A stretch of 64,000 bases of DNA from Thermus oshimai DSM 12092 (GTDB taxonomy: Bacteria > Deinococcota > Deinococci > Deinococcales > Thermaceae): contig NZ_KB890614.1 of the NCBI RefSeq assembly GCF_000373145.1, positions 158,043 through 222,042 on the forward strand, in the 5' to 3' direction. Under the pieces are notes generated by a model that was not told the DNA's origin, did no database searches, and saw only the letters and a list, made by a program, of their open reading frames with translations. Made by a program: the position numbers and the translations under genes. The stretch's first letter is position 1. Each line of letters begins with the position of its first letter. Shown here piece by piece: positions 9,563 to 16,771 of this stretch.

Positions 9563-10831
9563 CTAGGGGGTAAGCCGGTGCCGGTCCCGGGGGAAGGCCC
9601 GGGCGTAGCGCACGTTGGGGAGGCCGAGGAGCTTTTGCGTGAGCCGCTCGGCCCCGATGGCGAAGCCCCCGTGGGGGGGCATGCCGTACTTGAAGACCTC
9701 CAGGTACCCCTGGAAGCCCTCGGGGTCCATGCCCTTGGCCTTTAGGCTCTCCAAAAGCTCCTCGTAGCGGTGGATCCGTTGGCCGCCGGAGGTGATCTCC
9801 AGGCCCCGGAAGAGGAGGTCAAAGCCCCGGGTGGTGCCGTCGGGCTCGGGGTGGGTGTAGAAGGGCCTAAGGGCCCGGGGGTACTTGGTGATGAAGAGCC
9901 AGTCCGTGCCCCAGCGGGCCTTGGCGTACTCCCCGAGGAGCCGCTCGGCCTCCTCGGAGAGGTCCTGGCCCACGGGGTAGCCGAGCTCCTCCTTCAGGAT
10001 CCTCCGGGCTTCCTTATGGGTGAGGCGGGGGATGTCTTTGGGGAAGGAGGGCCACTCCGCCCCCAGGAGGCGGATCTCGTCCCCGGCGCCCGTAAGGGCC
10101 TCTTCCAGCATCTCCTGGAGGAGGGCTTCCTCCAGGTCCATGATCTCCTCCTCGCTCCCGATAAAGCCCATCTCCACGTCCAGGGAGAGGTACTCGTTCA
10201 GGTGGCGGCTGGTGTGGTGCTCCTCCATGCGCCACACGGGGGCCACCTCGTAGACCCGCTCAAACACCCCCACCATGATCTGCTTGTAGAGCTGGGGGGA
10301 CTGGGCCAGGTAGGCCCTTTTCTCAAAGTAGTCCACCCCGAAAAGCCCCGACCCCCCTTCCGCCCCGGCGCGCACCACCTTGGGGGTGAAGATCTCCGTG
10401 AAGCCCTGCCGGTCCAAATACCGCCGGAAGCCCCGCACCAGGGCGGCCTGCACCCTGAGGGGGGCGCGGGCCTTCTCCCCCCGTAGGGTCACGTAGCGGT
10501 ACTCCAGGAGGGTGTCGGGGTGGGCCCGCCACTCCTCCTTGGGGATCTCCACCGGGGTGGGCTCCAGGGCGGGGGAGAGGACCTCCAGGGCCTCCGCCTG
10601 GACCTCGAGGCCCCCCGGGGCCTTGGGGCTTTCCACCACCACCCCCCGCACCCTTAGGCTGGACTCGGGTAAGGGGAGCCTCTGCCCCCCGGTCACCACC
10701 TGGACGATGCCCGTCCGGTCCCGGAGGAGGAGGAACTGGATCTTCCCCAAATCCCGCCGCCAGTGCAGGAAGCCCCAAAGCTCCACCTGCTTCCCGATGT
10801 GCTCCTTCAGGTCCTTTACCAGAACGCGCAT
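9563..10831 (-). CDS. aspS2: Aspartyl-tRNA synthetase 2, archaeal-type, probably non-discriminating
   Basis: Charges aspartate onto tRNA-Asp and, if non-discriminating, onto tRNA-Asn for amidation by GatCAB. Its 422 residues match the short archaeal-type AspRS2 of Thermus and lack the inserted domain of the long bacterial enzyme. An N-terminal OB-fold (VELWGFLHWRRDLGKIQF) binds the anticodon. Class II motif 2 is EVAPVWRMEEHHTSRHLNEY and motif 3 is GFAIGAERLTQKLLG near the end. The aspartate pocket region is GGSGLFGVDYFEKRAYLAQS. In Thermus the tRNA-dependent route is the known way to make asparagine. A leader peptide with two Asn codons and a terminator precede the gene, suggesting attenuation. 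Confidence 0.93.
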   Translation of the reverse strand: MRVLVKDLKEHIGKQVELWGFLHWRRDLGKIQFLLLRDRTGIVQVVTGGQRLPLPESSLRVRGVVVESPKAPGGLEVQAEALEVLSPALEPTPVEIPKEEWRAHPDTLLEYRYVTLRGEKARAPLRVQAALVRGFRRYLDRQGFTEIFTPKVVRAGAEGGSGLFGVDYFEKRAYLAQSPQLYKQIMVGVFERVYEVAPVWRMEEHHTSRHLNEYLSLDVEMGFIGSEEEIMDLEEALLQEMLEEALTGAGDEIRLLGAEWPSFPKDIPRLTHKEARRILKEELGYPVGQDLSEEAERLLGEYAKARWGTDWLFITKYPRALRPFYTHPEPDGTTRGFDLLFRGLEITSGGQRIHRYEELLESLKAKGMDPEGFQGYLEVFKYGMPPHGGFAIGAERLTQKLLGLPNVRYARAFPRDRHRLTP

Positions 10832-10845
10832 CTTCCCTCCCTATA

Positions 10846-10896
10846 GCCAAACCCCCCCGGCAAGCGGTGGCCGGGGGGGTCCTCCAGGCCCCCCTG
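10846..10896 (-). promoter_or_regulatory. Candidate transcription attenuator (antiterminator/terminator) before aspS2
   Basis: On the minus strand the 11-bp stem 10880-10870/10861-10851 with an 8-nt loop, followed by TTTGG, is a terminator about 20 bp before the aspS2 ATG. Just upstream, the run GGGGGG (10894-10889) can instead pair with the C run of the terminator's first arm (10879-10874), which would prevent the terminator. The CAGGG that begins this region can also pair with CCCTG in codons 3-4 of the leader peptide. This is the 1:2, 2:3, 3:4 layout of a trp-type attenuator. The T run is short (three T). Confidence 0.7.
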
Positions 10897-10926
10897 TTAG
10901 GCGTTATTCAGGACGGCAGGGCGCAT
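10897..10926 (-). CDS. Leader peptide MRPAVLNNA (putative aspS2 attenuator peptide)
   Basis: A nine-codon open frame starting with ATG at 10926, preceded by GGAGG 5 bp upstream, and ending with TAA directly before the antiterminator run. Residues 7 and 8 are tandem asparagines (AAT AAC); AAT is a rare codon in such a G+C-rich genome. A ribosome waiting for Asn-tRNA would stop there and leave the next segment free to form the antiterminator. The peptide has its own promoter, with -35 and -10 17 bp apart. No homolog search could be run; its role is inferred from the arrangement. Confidence 0.65.
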   Translation of the reverse strand: MRPAVLNNA

Positions 10927-10936
10927 GTTGCCCTCC

Positions 10937-10965
10937 AGTTTAGGGGGCGGCCTCCCCCGCGTCAA
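10937..10965 (-). promoter_or_regulatory. Promoter of the leader peptide-aspS2 unit
   Basis: On the minus strand TTGACG (10960-10965) and TAAACT (10937-10942) are separated by exactly 17 bp. The -10 begins with the TAA stop codon of the upstream 99-residue gene. The predicted start near 10930 leaves only a few bases before the leader peptide ATG. Confidence 0.7.
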
Positions 10966-11239
10966 GCGCCTCCCAGGCCAGGAGGAGCCCGGGGAGGGCC
11001 TCGAGGGGGGCCACGGTGAAGAAGTCCGCCTCCTCCCAGCGCCGCCTGGCCCAGGTGCCGGAAAAGCCCCCAAGGGAGCGCTCCTCCGCCTCCTCCAGGA
11101 GAAGCCGCCGTTTAAGGAGGCGCACGTCCCCCTGGGGGGAGAGGTAGACCCGGAGGAGGAGGCCCCCCCGCCGCTTCTCCCCCACCCAGTAGCCCTCCTC
11201 CTGGAAGACCTCGTAGCCCAGAGCCTCAAGGGCTTCCAT
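10940..11239 (-). CDS. Hypothetical protein, 99 residues
   Basis: I do not recognise this family. The protein is small, soluble, without signal peptide or membrane helix, and alternates short beta-like stretches (YWVGEKRRGGLLLRVYLS, DVRLLKRRLLLEE) with an acidic, Trp-containing C-terminal half. Its ATG overlaps the end of the PLD-like gene by 14 bp, so it is probably translated from the tatD-PLD message. The overlap and matching codon use support a real gene. Its stop codon forms part of the aspS2 leader promoter. Confidence 0.65.
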   Translation of the reverse strand: MEALEALGYEVFQEEGYWVGEKRRGGLLLRVYLSPQGDVRLLKRRLLLEEAEERSLGGFSGTWARRRWEEADFFTVAPLEALPGLLLAWEALDAGEAAP

Positions 11240-12518
11240 CCACCACCTCCAGCTGGTTGGGGTCGTCCAGGACGATCTCGTAATACCCGGCGTAGATCAC
11301 GATCCGCCCCCGGGCCCGCACGGTCTTACCCAGGTAGCTTTGGGGGAAGGGCTGGGCGAAGAGGCCGTAGCTCCGGGGGAAGACCACGAGCCTTAGGTCG
11401 CTTTCCCCCTCCCCGAAGTGGAGGAAGGCCACCGTGCCCCGGTCCTCCACCCGCCGGATGACCCCTTCCACCGTGGCGATGCGGCCGTAGTGCCTGGGGG
11501 CCTCCGTCCAGGGGATGACCCCTTCCAGAGGGGGCAGGGCGAAGGGGTTTTGGGGGAGGGCCTTGGCCCAGTCCCCCTCCATGACCTTGAGGAGCCTCTC
11601 CAGGGCCTCCCCCCGCCCAAGCCGCACGGCAAGCTCCCGGTTGGCGTTCAGGCTGTTGGCGCTCAGGTTGAGGCTCCCCACTAGGGCCTCCTCCCGGTCC
11701 CGCACCAGGACCTTGGCGTGCACGTAGGGGGAGGGGAGGAAGCGTACCTCGGCCCCTGCCGCCTGGAGCTCCAGGGCCCCCGCCAGGAAGTAGGTGTCCC
11801 CCTCCTCCTGGGGGCTACCCAGGAGGCGCACCCTCACCCCCCGCTTCAGGGCGGCCTTCAGGGCCTCGATCACCTCCCGGTCGGCCATGGCCTGGTGCTC
11901 CAGGAACAGTTCCCGCTTGGCCCCCCCGATCATCCCCAGGAGGACCTCCCGGGCGTTTCCCTCCCGCACGCCCCCCAGGGTGCGGCTTGGGGCCCAGACC
12001 AGGCGGGCGCGGCTCAGGTCCAGCCGTTCCCCATTCCAGTCCGCCTGGAAGACCCGGCGGATCTCCCGCACGCTTTCCGGATCGTCCAGGATGAGGGCGT
12101 ACTCCCGGTTGGCGCTGAAGGAACTGCCGGTGAAGTTCATGGTGCCCACCCAGGCCTTCTTCCCGTCCACCACCAGGCTTTTTTCGTGGACGAAGACGAA
12201 GCGGAAGGGTTGGGTGAGCCTCACCTCCACCCCCCGGTCCTTTAGGGCCTGGTAGACGGAGAGGTCCACCCGGCCCCCGGAGGGCTCCCGCTCCAGGAGG
12301 ACCCGCACCTTGACCCCCCGGGCCGCCGCCTGGCCTAAGGCTTCCACCAGGTCCATGCGGCTTGGGGTCCAGAGGTACATCTTCACCAGGATCTCCTCCC
12401 GGGCCTCCCCGATGAGCCCAAGGAGGGGGGCAAGCCCGTCCTCGGGCTCCACCACCAGCCGGGGTGCGGCCAGGGCCAGGCCCAAAAGGGCGAGAAGAAG
12501 GGCAAGGGCGCGCTTCAT
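11226..12518 (-). CDS. Secreted phospholipase D-like protein with C-terminal OB-fold
   Basis: A 430-residue exported PLD-superfamily enzyme. A signal peptide (MKRALALLLALLGLALAAP) is followed by two HxKx4D catalytic motifs, HEKSLVVDG near residue 115 and HAKVLVRDR near 268, which together form one active site for phosphodiester cleavage. The last 90 residues (from IATVEGVIRRVEDRGT) look like a nucleic-acid-binding OB-fold, so a nuclease acting outside the membrane is more likely than a lipase. I chose the ATG at 12518 because it overlaps the tatD stop as ATGA; a GTG at 12527 is the alternative. Confidence 0.85.
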   Translation of the reverse strand: MKRALALLLALLGLALAAPRLVVEPEDGLAPLLGLIGEAREEILVKMYLWTPSRMDLVEALGQAAARGVKVRVLLEREPSGGRVDLSVYQALKDRGVEVRLTQPFRFVFVHEKSLVVDGKKAWVGTMNFTGSSFSANREYALILDDPESVREIRRVFQADWNGERLDLSRARLVWAPSRTLGGVREGNAREVLLGMIGGAKRELFLEHQAMADREVIEALKAALKRGVRVRLLGSPQEEGDTYFLAGALELQAAGAEVRFLPSPYVHAKVLVRDREEALVGSLNLSANSLNANRELAVRLGRGEALERLLKVMEGDWAKALPQNPFALPPLEGVIPWTEAPRHYGRIATVEGVIRRVEDRGTVAFLHFGEGESDLRLVVFPRSYGLFAQPFPQSYLGKTVRARGRIVIYAGYYEIVLDDPNQLEVVDGSP

Positions 12519-13273
12519 AGGGACCACCGGAAAAGCCCCTCGGCGTTCCTGTCCGTGAGGGCCTCCGCCTCCTCAAAGCTTACCCCAAGGCTTTCCGCCA
12601 GGCGAAAGAGGGTGTGGCGCACGTAGTGGGGGCGGTTCCTTTGGCCCCGAAAAGGCTCCGGGGGGAGGAAGGGGGTGTCCGTTTCCACCAGGAGCTTTTC
12701 CCGGGGGAGCCTCCTCGCCGCCTCCCGGAGGGCCCCGTTCTTCTTGTAGGTGAGGGGGCCGGCGAAGCTGAAGTAAGCCCCCGTCTCGAGGCCGGCCCTC
12801 TCCAAGGCGGGGTGCCCGGAGAAGGCGTGGAGCACCGCCTTCTTGGGCCGGTTTTGGAGGAGCCACTCCGAGAGGTCTTCCTCCGCCTTTCCGTCCCTGC
12901 TCCGCACGTGGAGGACCAGGGGAAGGCCGAGCGCTTCCGCCAGGGCCGCCTGGAAGTCCAGGGCCCGGTACTGGGCGGGCCCGGTCTCGGGGGTCCAGTA
13001 GTAGTCCAGGCCCGTTTCCCCGATGGCCCGCACCCGCGGGTGGCGGGCGTAGTGCCTCAGGGCCTCCTCCACCTCCGGGGAGAGGAGGTGGGCGGAGGTG
13101 GGGTGGAGGCCCACCGCGGCGTAGACGTTGCCCTGGGCCAGGGCTAAGGTCCGTTCCCAGCGGGCGGGGTCCACCCCCAGGGTGAGGACGGCCCTGAGCT
13201 CCGGGAGATGGGCCTGGGCCTCCTTAAGCTCCTCGGGTTCCAGGAAGTCCAGGTGGGCGTGGGTGTCGGTCAC
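12515..13273 (-). CDS. tatD: TatD family metal-dependent deoxyribonuclease
   Basis: A TIM-barrel metal-dependent hydrolase of 252 residues; family members are 3'-5' DNA exonucleases. Metal ligands are DTHAHLD at the N-terminus, the Glu in AIGETGLDYYW near residue 88, His in VLHVRSRD near 126, His in LHAFSGH near 148, and Asp in LVETDTPFLPPEP near 200. The GTG at 13273 gives the standard N-terminus; longer ORF forms read through a noncoding region. It is the first gene of an operon with the exported PLD-like protein (ATGA overlap) and the 99-residue unknown. Confidence 0.93.
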   Translation of the reverse strand: MTDTHAHLDFLEPEELKEAQAHLPELRAVLTLGVDPARWERTLALAQGNVYAAVGLHPTSAHLLSPEVEEALRHYARHPRVRAIGETGLDYYWTPETGPAQYRALDFQAALAEALGLPLVLHVRSRDGKAEEDLSEWLLQNRPKKAVLHAFSGHPALERAGLETGAYFSFAGPLTYKKNGALREAARRLPREKLLVETDTPFLPPEPFRGQRNRPHYVRHTLFRLAESLGVSFEEAEALTDRNAEGLFRWSL

Positions 13274-13317
13274 GATCCCTACTGTAGCCCAAGCCAAGGG
13301 GGGAAGGGGGCCTTTGG

Positions 13318-13330
13318 TATCCTTGGAAAA
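13318..13330 (+). promoter_or_regulatory. -10 of a leaderless promoter for the lipocalin-like lipoprotein
   Basis: TATCCT (13318-13323) ends 7 bp before the ATG at 13331. The expected transcription start is therefore at or next to the A of the start codon, and no ribosome site is present. Confidence 0.5.
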
Positions 13331-14311
13331 ATGCGGCGCGTTCTTTGGGCCCTCCTTCTCCTTTCGGCCTGCGCGCCCACCCTCCTCCGGGTGGACCCCC
13401 TCCGCCTCCCCGACCCCGCGGACTGGGACCCCAAGCCCGCCCCCCTGGAGTGGTGGTACGCCTCGGGGTGGGTGGGGCCCTACGCCTTCCACTTCGCCTT
13501 CTTCAAGGCTTTCCCCCCGCCCGGCTACCGGATCTTCGGCCTGCCGGGGGAGCTTTTCGGCCCCTTCCACGCCGTCCACCTGGCCCTCACGGACCTGAGG
13601 ACGGGAAAGAGGGGGTTCCTCGAGGCCTCCGACTTCCTGGGCCCTAAGGGCGAGGCCCGTCCGGGGCCCAGCCTGGAGCTCGAGGGGTACCGCTTCTTTC
13701 GGGAAGGGGAGGGGTTCCGCCTCCAGGCCCCCCTTCTGGACCTTCGCTTTCTCCCCGGCAAACCCCCGGTGGTCCACCCCCCCGGTTACTCCGGTACGGA
13801 GGCCACGGGGCGGATGTACTACCAGTCCTACACCCGCGTCCCCGCCTTGGGGCGGGTGGGGGAGGAGGCCGTGGCGGGGGAGGCCTGGCTGGACCACCAG
13901 TGGGGGGAACAGCTTTCCGGGGTCTCCGCCACCTGGGACTGGTTCGGCCTGCACCTTTCCGACGGTTCCGAGCTCATGGCCTACCGGGTGAAGGACCGGG
14001 AGGGGCGGGTGGTGCAGGTGTTGGGGAGCCGGATAGACCCCCTGGGCCGGGCGGAGGCCCTGGAGCTCACCCTGGAGCCCCTTTCCCTCTGGACCTCACC
14101 CTCCGGCCGGAGCTACCCCTTGGAGTGGCGGCTTCGGGGGCCGGGGCTGGACCTCCAGTTGAAGGCCCTTTTCCCCGAGGGGGAGATCCTCTCCCGCACC
14201 ACCCGGGTGGCCTACTGGGAGGGGCCGGTGGCCGGGGAGGGCACCCTCCTCGGCTACCGGGTCCGGGCCCAGGGGATGGGGGAGTTCGTGGCCGGGGCTT
14301 GGCAGCCCTAG
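13331..14311 (+). CDS. Lipoprotein with AttH/CrtC lipocalin-like domains
   Basis: A 326-residue lipoprotein: the signal ends in LLLLSAC, with Cys16 as the lipidated residue. The rest matches the AttH/carotenoid 1,2-hydratase lipocalin fold, with conserved PLEWWYASGWV, PFHAVHLALTDL, and the second-barrel motif AWLDHQWGEQL plus WDWFGLHLSDGSELMAYRV. The family includes hydroxyneurosporene hydratases but most members have unknown ligands. Thermus makes carotenoid glucosides, yet a lipid-anchored hydratase would be unusual, so no function is assigned. The start at 13331 fits the lipoprotein signal and the -10 seven bases upstream. Confidence 0.85.
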   Translation: MRRVLWALLLLSACAPTLLRVDPLRLPDPADWDPKPAPLEWWYASGWVGPYAFHFAFFKAFPPPGYRIFGLPGELFGPFHAVHLALTDLRTGKRGFLEASDFLGPKGEARPGPSLELEGYRFFREGEGFRLQAPLLDLRFLPGKPPVVHPPGYSGTEATGRMYYQSYTRVPALGRVGEEAVAGEAWLDHQWGEQLSGVSATWDWFGLHLSDGSELMAYRVKDREGRVVQVLGSRIDPLGRAEALELTLEPLSLWTSPSGRSYPLEWRLRGPGLDLQLKALFPEGEILSRTTRVAYWEGPVAGEGTLLGYRVRAQGMGEFVAGAWQP

Positions 14312-14335
14312 CTGAGCCCGTTATACTAAAGGAGG
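14299..14335 (+). promoter_or_regulatory. Promoter and ribosome site of the FMN reductase gene
   Basis: TTGGCA (14299-14304) and TATACT (14322-14327) have a 17-bp spacer. AAAGGAGG follows directly at 14328-14335, so the transcript would begin within or just after this purine run. The -35 lies inside the end of the lipoprotein gene. Confidence 0.7.
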
Positions 14336-14350
14336 TTTAGTCGTCGGGTG

Positions 14351-15004
14351 ATGAGTATGGGCTTACGCGTCCTAGGCGTCAACGCCTCGGCCAGAACGGA
14401 CGGGTTTACCGCGGAGCTTTTGGAAAAGGTTTTGGAAGCCGCCCGGAACCTGGGGGCGCACACGGAGCGGTTGGATCTGGTGAAGCACCCTTTTCCCTTT
14501 TGCGTGGGGAACTATTCCCTGGATCCCGCGGCCTGCGGCCCCGAAACCTGCGTCCAGGGGCCCTGGGACGGGTTTGGCCGCATCGCGGAGCGCATTCTGA
14601 ACGCGGACGCGGTGGTCTTCGCCACCCCCGTCTACTGGTTCAGCGTCTCCGCCCAGATGAAGGCCCTGCTGGAGCGGATGACCTCCATGGAGAACCAGGG
14701 CCTCCTCAACCTGGGCAAGCCCATGGCCCTCCTGGCCGTGGCCGAGGAGGAGGGGGCGGCCCAGGCCCTTTCCCAGATGCTCCTGCCCTTGGCCTACATG
14801 GGCTTTGTCCTGGCCCCCTTGGGCCTGGTCTACGCCCACCGGCGGGGGCTTAGGCGGCTGGAGGACAACCCCGAGCTCCTGGAGGACGCCCGCATCGCCG
14901 GGGAAAACCTGGTGCGCCTGGCGGAGGGGCTTAAAGGGGTTCCCTTCCGCGAGCCTTTGCCCAGCCACCTCTACCGCACGCCCCCCAAGGTGGCCGCGGA
15001 TTAG
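14351..15004 (+). CDS. NAD(P)H-dependent FMN reductase / flavodoxin-fold oxidoreductase
   Basis: A flavodoxin-like NADPH-dependent FMN reductase of about 217 residues. The phosphate-binding loop is VNASARTDGFTAELLEKVL at the N-terminus, and the second flavin loop is VFATPVYWFSVSAQMKALLERM near residues 90-112. A cysteine-rich stretch (PFCVGNYSLDPAACGPETC) near residue 55 occurs in iron-sulfur-flavoprotein relatives, but the spacing here does not prove a cluster. Start is uncertain among GTG 14348, ATG 14351 and ATG 14357; 14351 is used. Its stop overlaps the convergent tsaB stop by 4 bp. Confidence 0.85.
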   Translation: MSMGLRVLGVNASARTDGFTAELLEKVLEAARNLGAHTERLDLVKHPFPFCVGNYSLDPAACGPETCVQGPWDGFGRIAERILNADAVVFATPVYWFSVSAQMKALLERMTSMENQGLLNLGKPMALLAVAEEEGAAQALSQMLLPLAYMGFVLAPLGLVYAHRRGLRRLEDNPELLEDARIAGENLVRLAEGLKGVPFREPLPSHLYRTPPKVAAD

Positions 15005-15549
15005 AGGTACAGGGGGTTGAGCCCCGGGTGGGCGAAGGGGAGGAGCTCGTAGAGGGCCCGGGGGTCAGGGGGGGCGTCCAGGAGGAGGCCTTCTTGGGGG
15101 AGTTCTTCCGCCTTCCAGCGGGCAGGGGGGTGGAGCTCCACCGGCTTTCCCTCCCGCTTGGCGTAGGTGGCCCCGTAGTAGAGCCGGTTCCGGGCGGTGA
15201 AGAGGGGGGTAAGGGGGGGGCCTCCCTCCTCCAGAAAGGGCCAGCAGGCGGCGAGGAGGCTGGACACCCCATAGACCCGGGCGGAGAGGCCCAGGGCCAC
15301 CCCTTCCCCTGCGGCTAGGGCGATGCGGAGCCCGGTGTAGGAGCCGGGACCTTCCCCCAGGACCAGGGTGCCGATCTCCTCCTTCCGCGCCCCCACCTCC
15401 TTTAGGAGCTCATCCAGGAGGGAGAAGAGGTGCTCCTCGTGGCGCCGTTCCACCCGCACCACCCGGCCCAGGCCCTCCCCGTCCCGGAAGAGGCCCAGGG
15501 CCAGGTAGGGGGTGGCGGTGTCCAGGGCCAGGGTCCACACGCCCCCCAT
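15001..15549 (-). CDS. tsaB: tRNA t6A biosynthesis protein TsaB
   Basis: A subunit of the TsaBD complex that makes threonylcarbamoyl-adenosine at position 37 of ANN-decoding tRNAs. The ASKHA-fold signatures are LALDTATPYLALGLF at the N-terminus and LGEGPGSYTGLRIALAAGEGVAL near residues 64-87. At 182 residues it is shorter than E. coli TsaB (about 230), as in many thermophiles. ATG at 15549 is used; a GTG at 15540 would also leave the fold intact. The divergent permease promoter overlaps its own -10. Confidence 0.92.
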   Translation of the reverse strand: MGGVWTLALDTATPYLALGLFRDGEGLGRVVRVERRHEEHLFSLLDELLKEVGARKEEIGTLVLGEGPGSYTGLRIALAAGEGVALGLSARVYGVSSLLAACWPFLEEGGPPLTPLFTARNRLYYGATYAKREGKPVELHPPARWKAEELPQEGLLLDAPPDPRALYELLPFAHPGLNPLYL

Positions 15550-15561
15550 CTTACGCCCTTG

Positions 15562-15569
15562 GGTATACT
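15562..15569. promoter_or_regulatory. Overlapping divergent -10 boxes for tsaB and the sugar permease
   Basis: TATACT on the plus strand (15564-15569) lies 8 bp before the permease ATG. TATACC on the minus strand (15562-15567) lies 12 bp before the tsaB ATG. Only one polymerase could occupy the 8-bp site at a time. Confidence 0.5.
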
Positions 15570-15577
15570 TTCCCGGG

Positions 15578-16771
15578 ATGCGGCCCTACCCCTTTCCCCT
15601 AGCCTTAGGGCTTGGCGTGCTCCTGGCCCTGGCGGCCTACGCCAGGGCCCTTGGCTTCTTCCCTCCCGGGGGGGTTTACCTGGCCCTCCTCCTCTACGGG
15701 CTTCTCGCCCTTTGGGGGCTCCGGTATGGGGCGGTGTACGGCCTTCTCCTCCTGGGGCTTTTAGCCTGGGTCTGGCCCTGGGCGCCGGTGCTGGCGGTCC
15801 TTCTCCTTTTCCTCCTCGAGGCCCGCCGCCTTCCCGAGAAGGCCCAGGGGGCCTTTTACGGCTGGCTTTTCGTCTGGCCCTTTCTCGCCCTCCTCCTCAT
15901 CTGGCAGGTCTTTCCTACCCTGTACGCCTTCTACCTAAGCCTCTTCGAGAAGGTGAACTTCCTGCGCCGGGCAGAGTTTGCGGGCTTGGAGAACTACGCC
16001 ATCCTCCTCCGGGACCCCCTCTTTTGGCGGGCGTTGGGCAACACCTTCTGGTACGTGCTCTTTACCGTGCCCACGGGGCTTCTCCTGGCCACGGGGGTGG
16101 CCATCCTCCTGAACCTGCGCCTGGCCTTCCAGGGCCTTTACCGGACGCTTTTCTTCCTGCCCTACATCACCGCCCTCACCGCGGCGGCCGCGGTGTGGCG
16201 GTGGATCTACCACCCGGAGTTCGGCTTTCTGAACTGGCTCCTGGGCACCCCGGGGCTGGACTGGCTCAACACCCCCAAGGGGGTCTTTGCCCTCCTCCTG
16301 GAGCCTTTGGGCCTCAAGGTCCAGGGGTTTCTGGCCGGGCCCAGCCTGGCCTTTTTGGCGGTGATGGTCATGAGCGTGTGGCATTTCCTGGGCTACCAGG
16401 TAGTCATCCTCCTGGCGGGGCTCCAGAGCATCCCCAAGGAGTACTACGAGGCCGCGGAGCTGGACGGGGCGAGTTTTTGGCAGAAGCAGCGCTACATCAC
16501 CTGGCCCCTCCTTTCCCCCACCCTGTTCTTCCTCTTCACCCTGGGGCTCATCGGGGCCTTCCAGGTCTTCACCCAGGTCTACGTCCTCACCCCCACGGGG
16601 GGGGTCTTGCAGGACACCCTCACCGTGGCCTTCTACCTCTACAACAAGGGCTTCAGGGACGCGGACTTCTCCTACGCCAGCGCCATCGCCACCCTCACCT
16701 TCCTGATCATCCTGGCCCTCACCCTCCTCCAGCGGCGGGTCCTGGAAAGGCGGGTGCACTATGAGGCGTAG
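15578..16771 (+). CDS. ABC sugar/glycerol-phosphate transporter permease (MalF/UgpA type)
   Basis: A membrane subunit of a CUT1-type importer, 397 residues. Extra hydrophobic helices in the first 85 residues precede the standard six-helix permease domain, as in MalF-like proteins. The EAA loop that contacts the ATPase is EYYEAAELDGASFWQKQRYITWPLL near residues 288-312. ATG at 15578 follows TATACT by 8 bp. It overlaps the second permease by 11 bp. No ATPase gene is nearby, so a shared MsmX/MalK-type ATPase elsewhere is likely. Confidence 0.9.
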   Translation: MRPYPFPLALGLGVLLALAAYARALGFFPPGGVYLALLLYGLLALWGLRYGAVYGLLLLGLLAWVWPWAPVLAVLLLFLLEARRLPEKAQGAFYGWLFVWPFLALLLIWQVFPTLYAFYLSLFEKVNFLRRAEFAGLENYAILLRDPLFWRALGNTFWYVLFTVPTGLLLATGVAILLNLRLAFQGLYRTLFFLPYITALTAAAAVWRWIYHPEFGFLNWLLGTPGLDWLNTPKGVFALLLEPLGLKVQGFLAGPSLAFLAVMVMSVWHFLGYQVVILLAGLQSIPKEYYEAAELDGASFWQKQRYITWPLLSPTLFFLFTLGLIGAFQVFTQVYVLTPTGGVLQDTLTVAFYLYNKGFRDADFSYASAIATLTFLIILALTLLQRRVLERRVHYEA

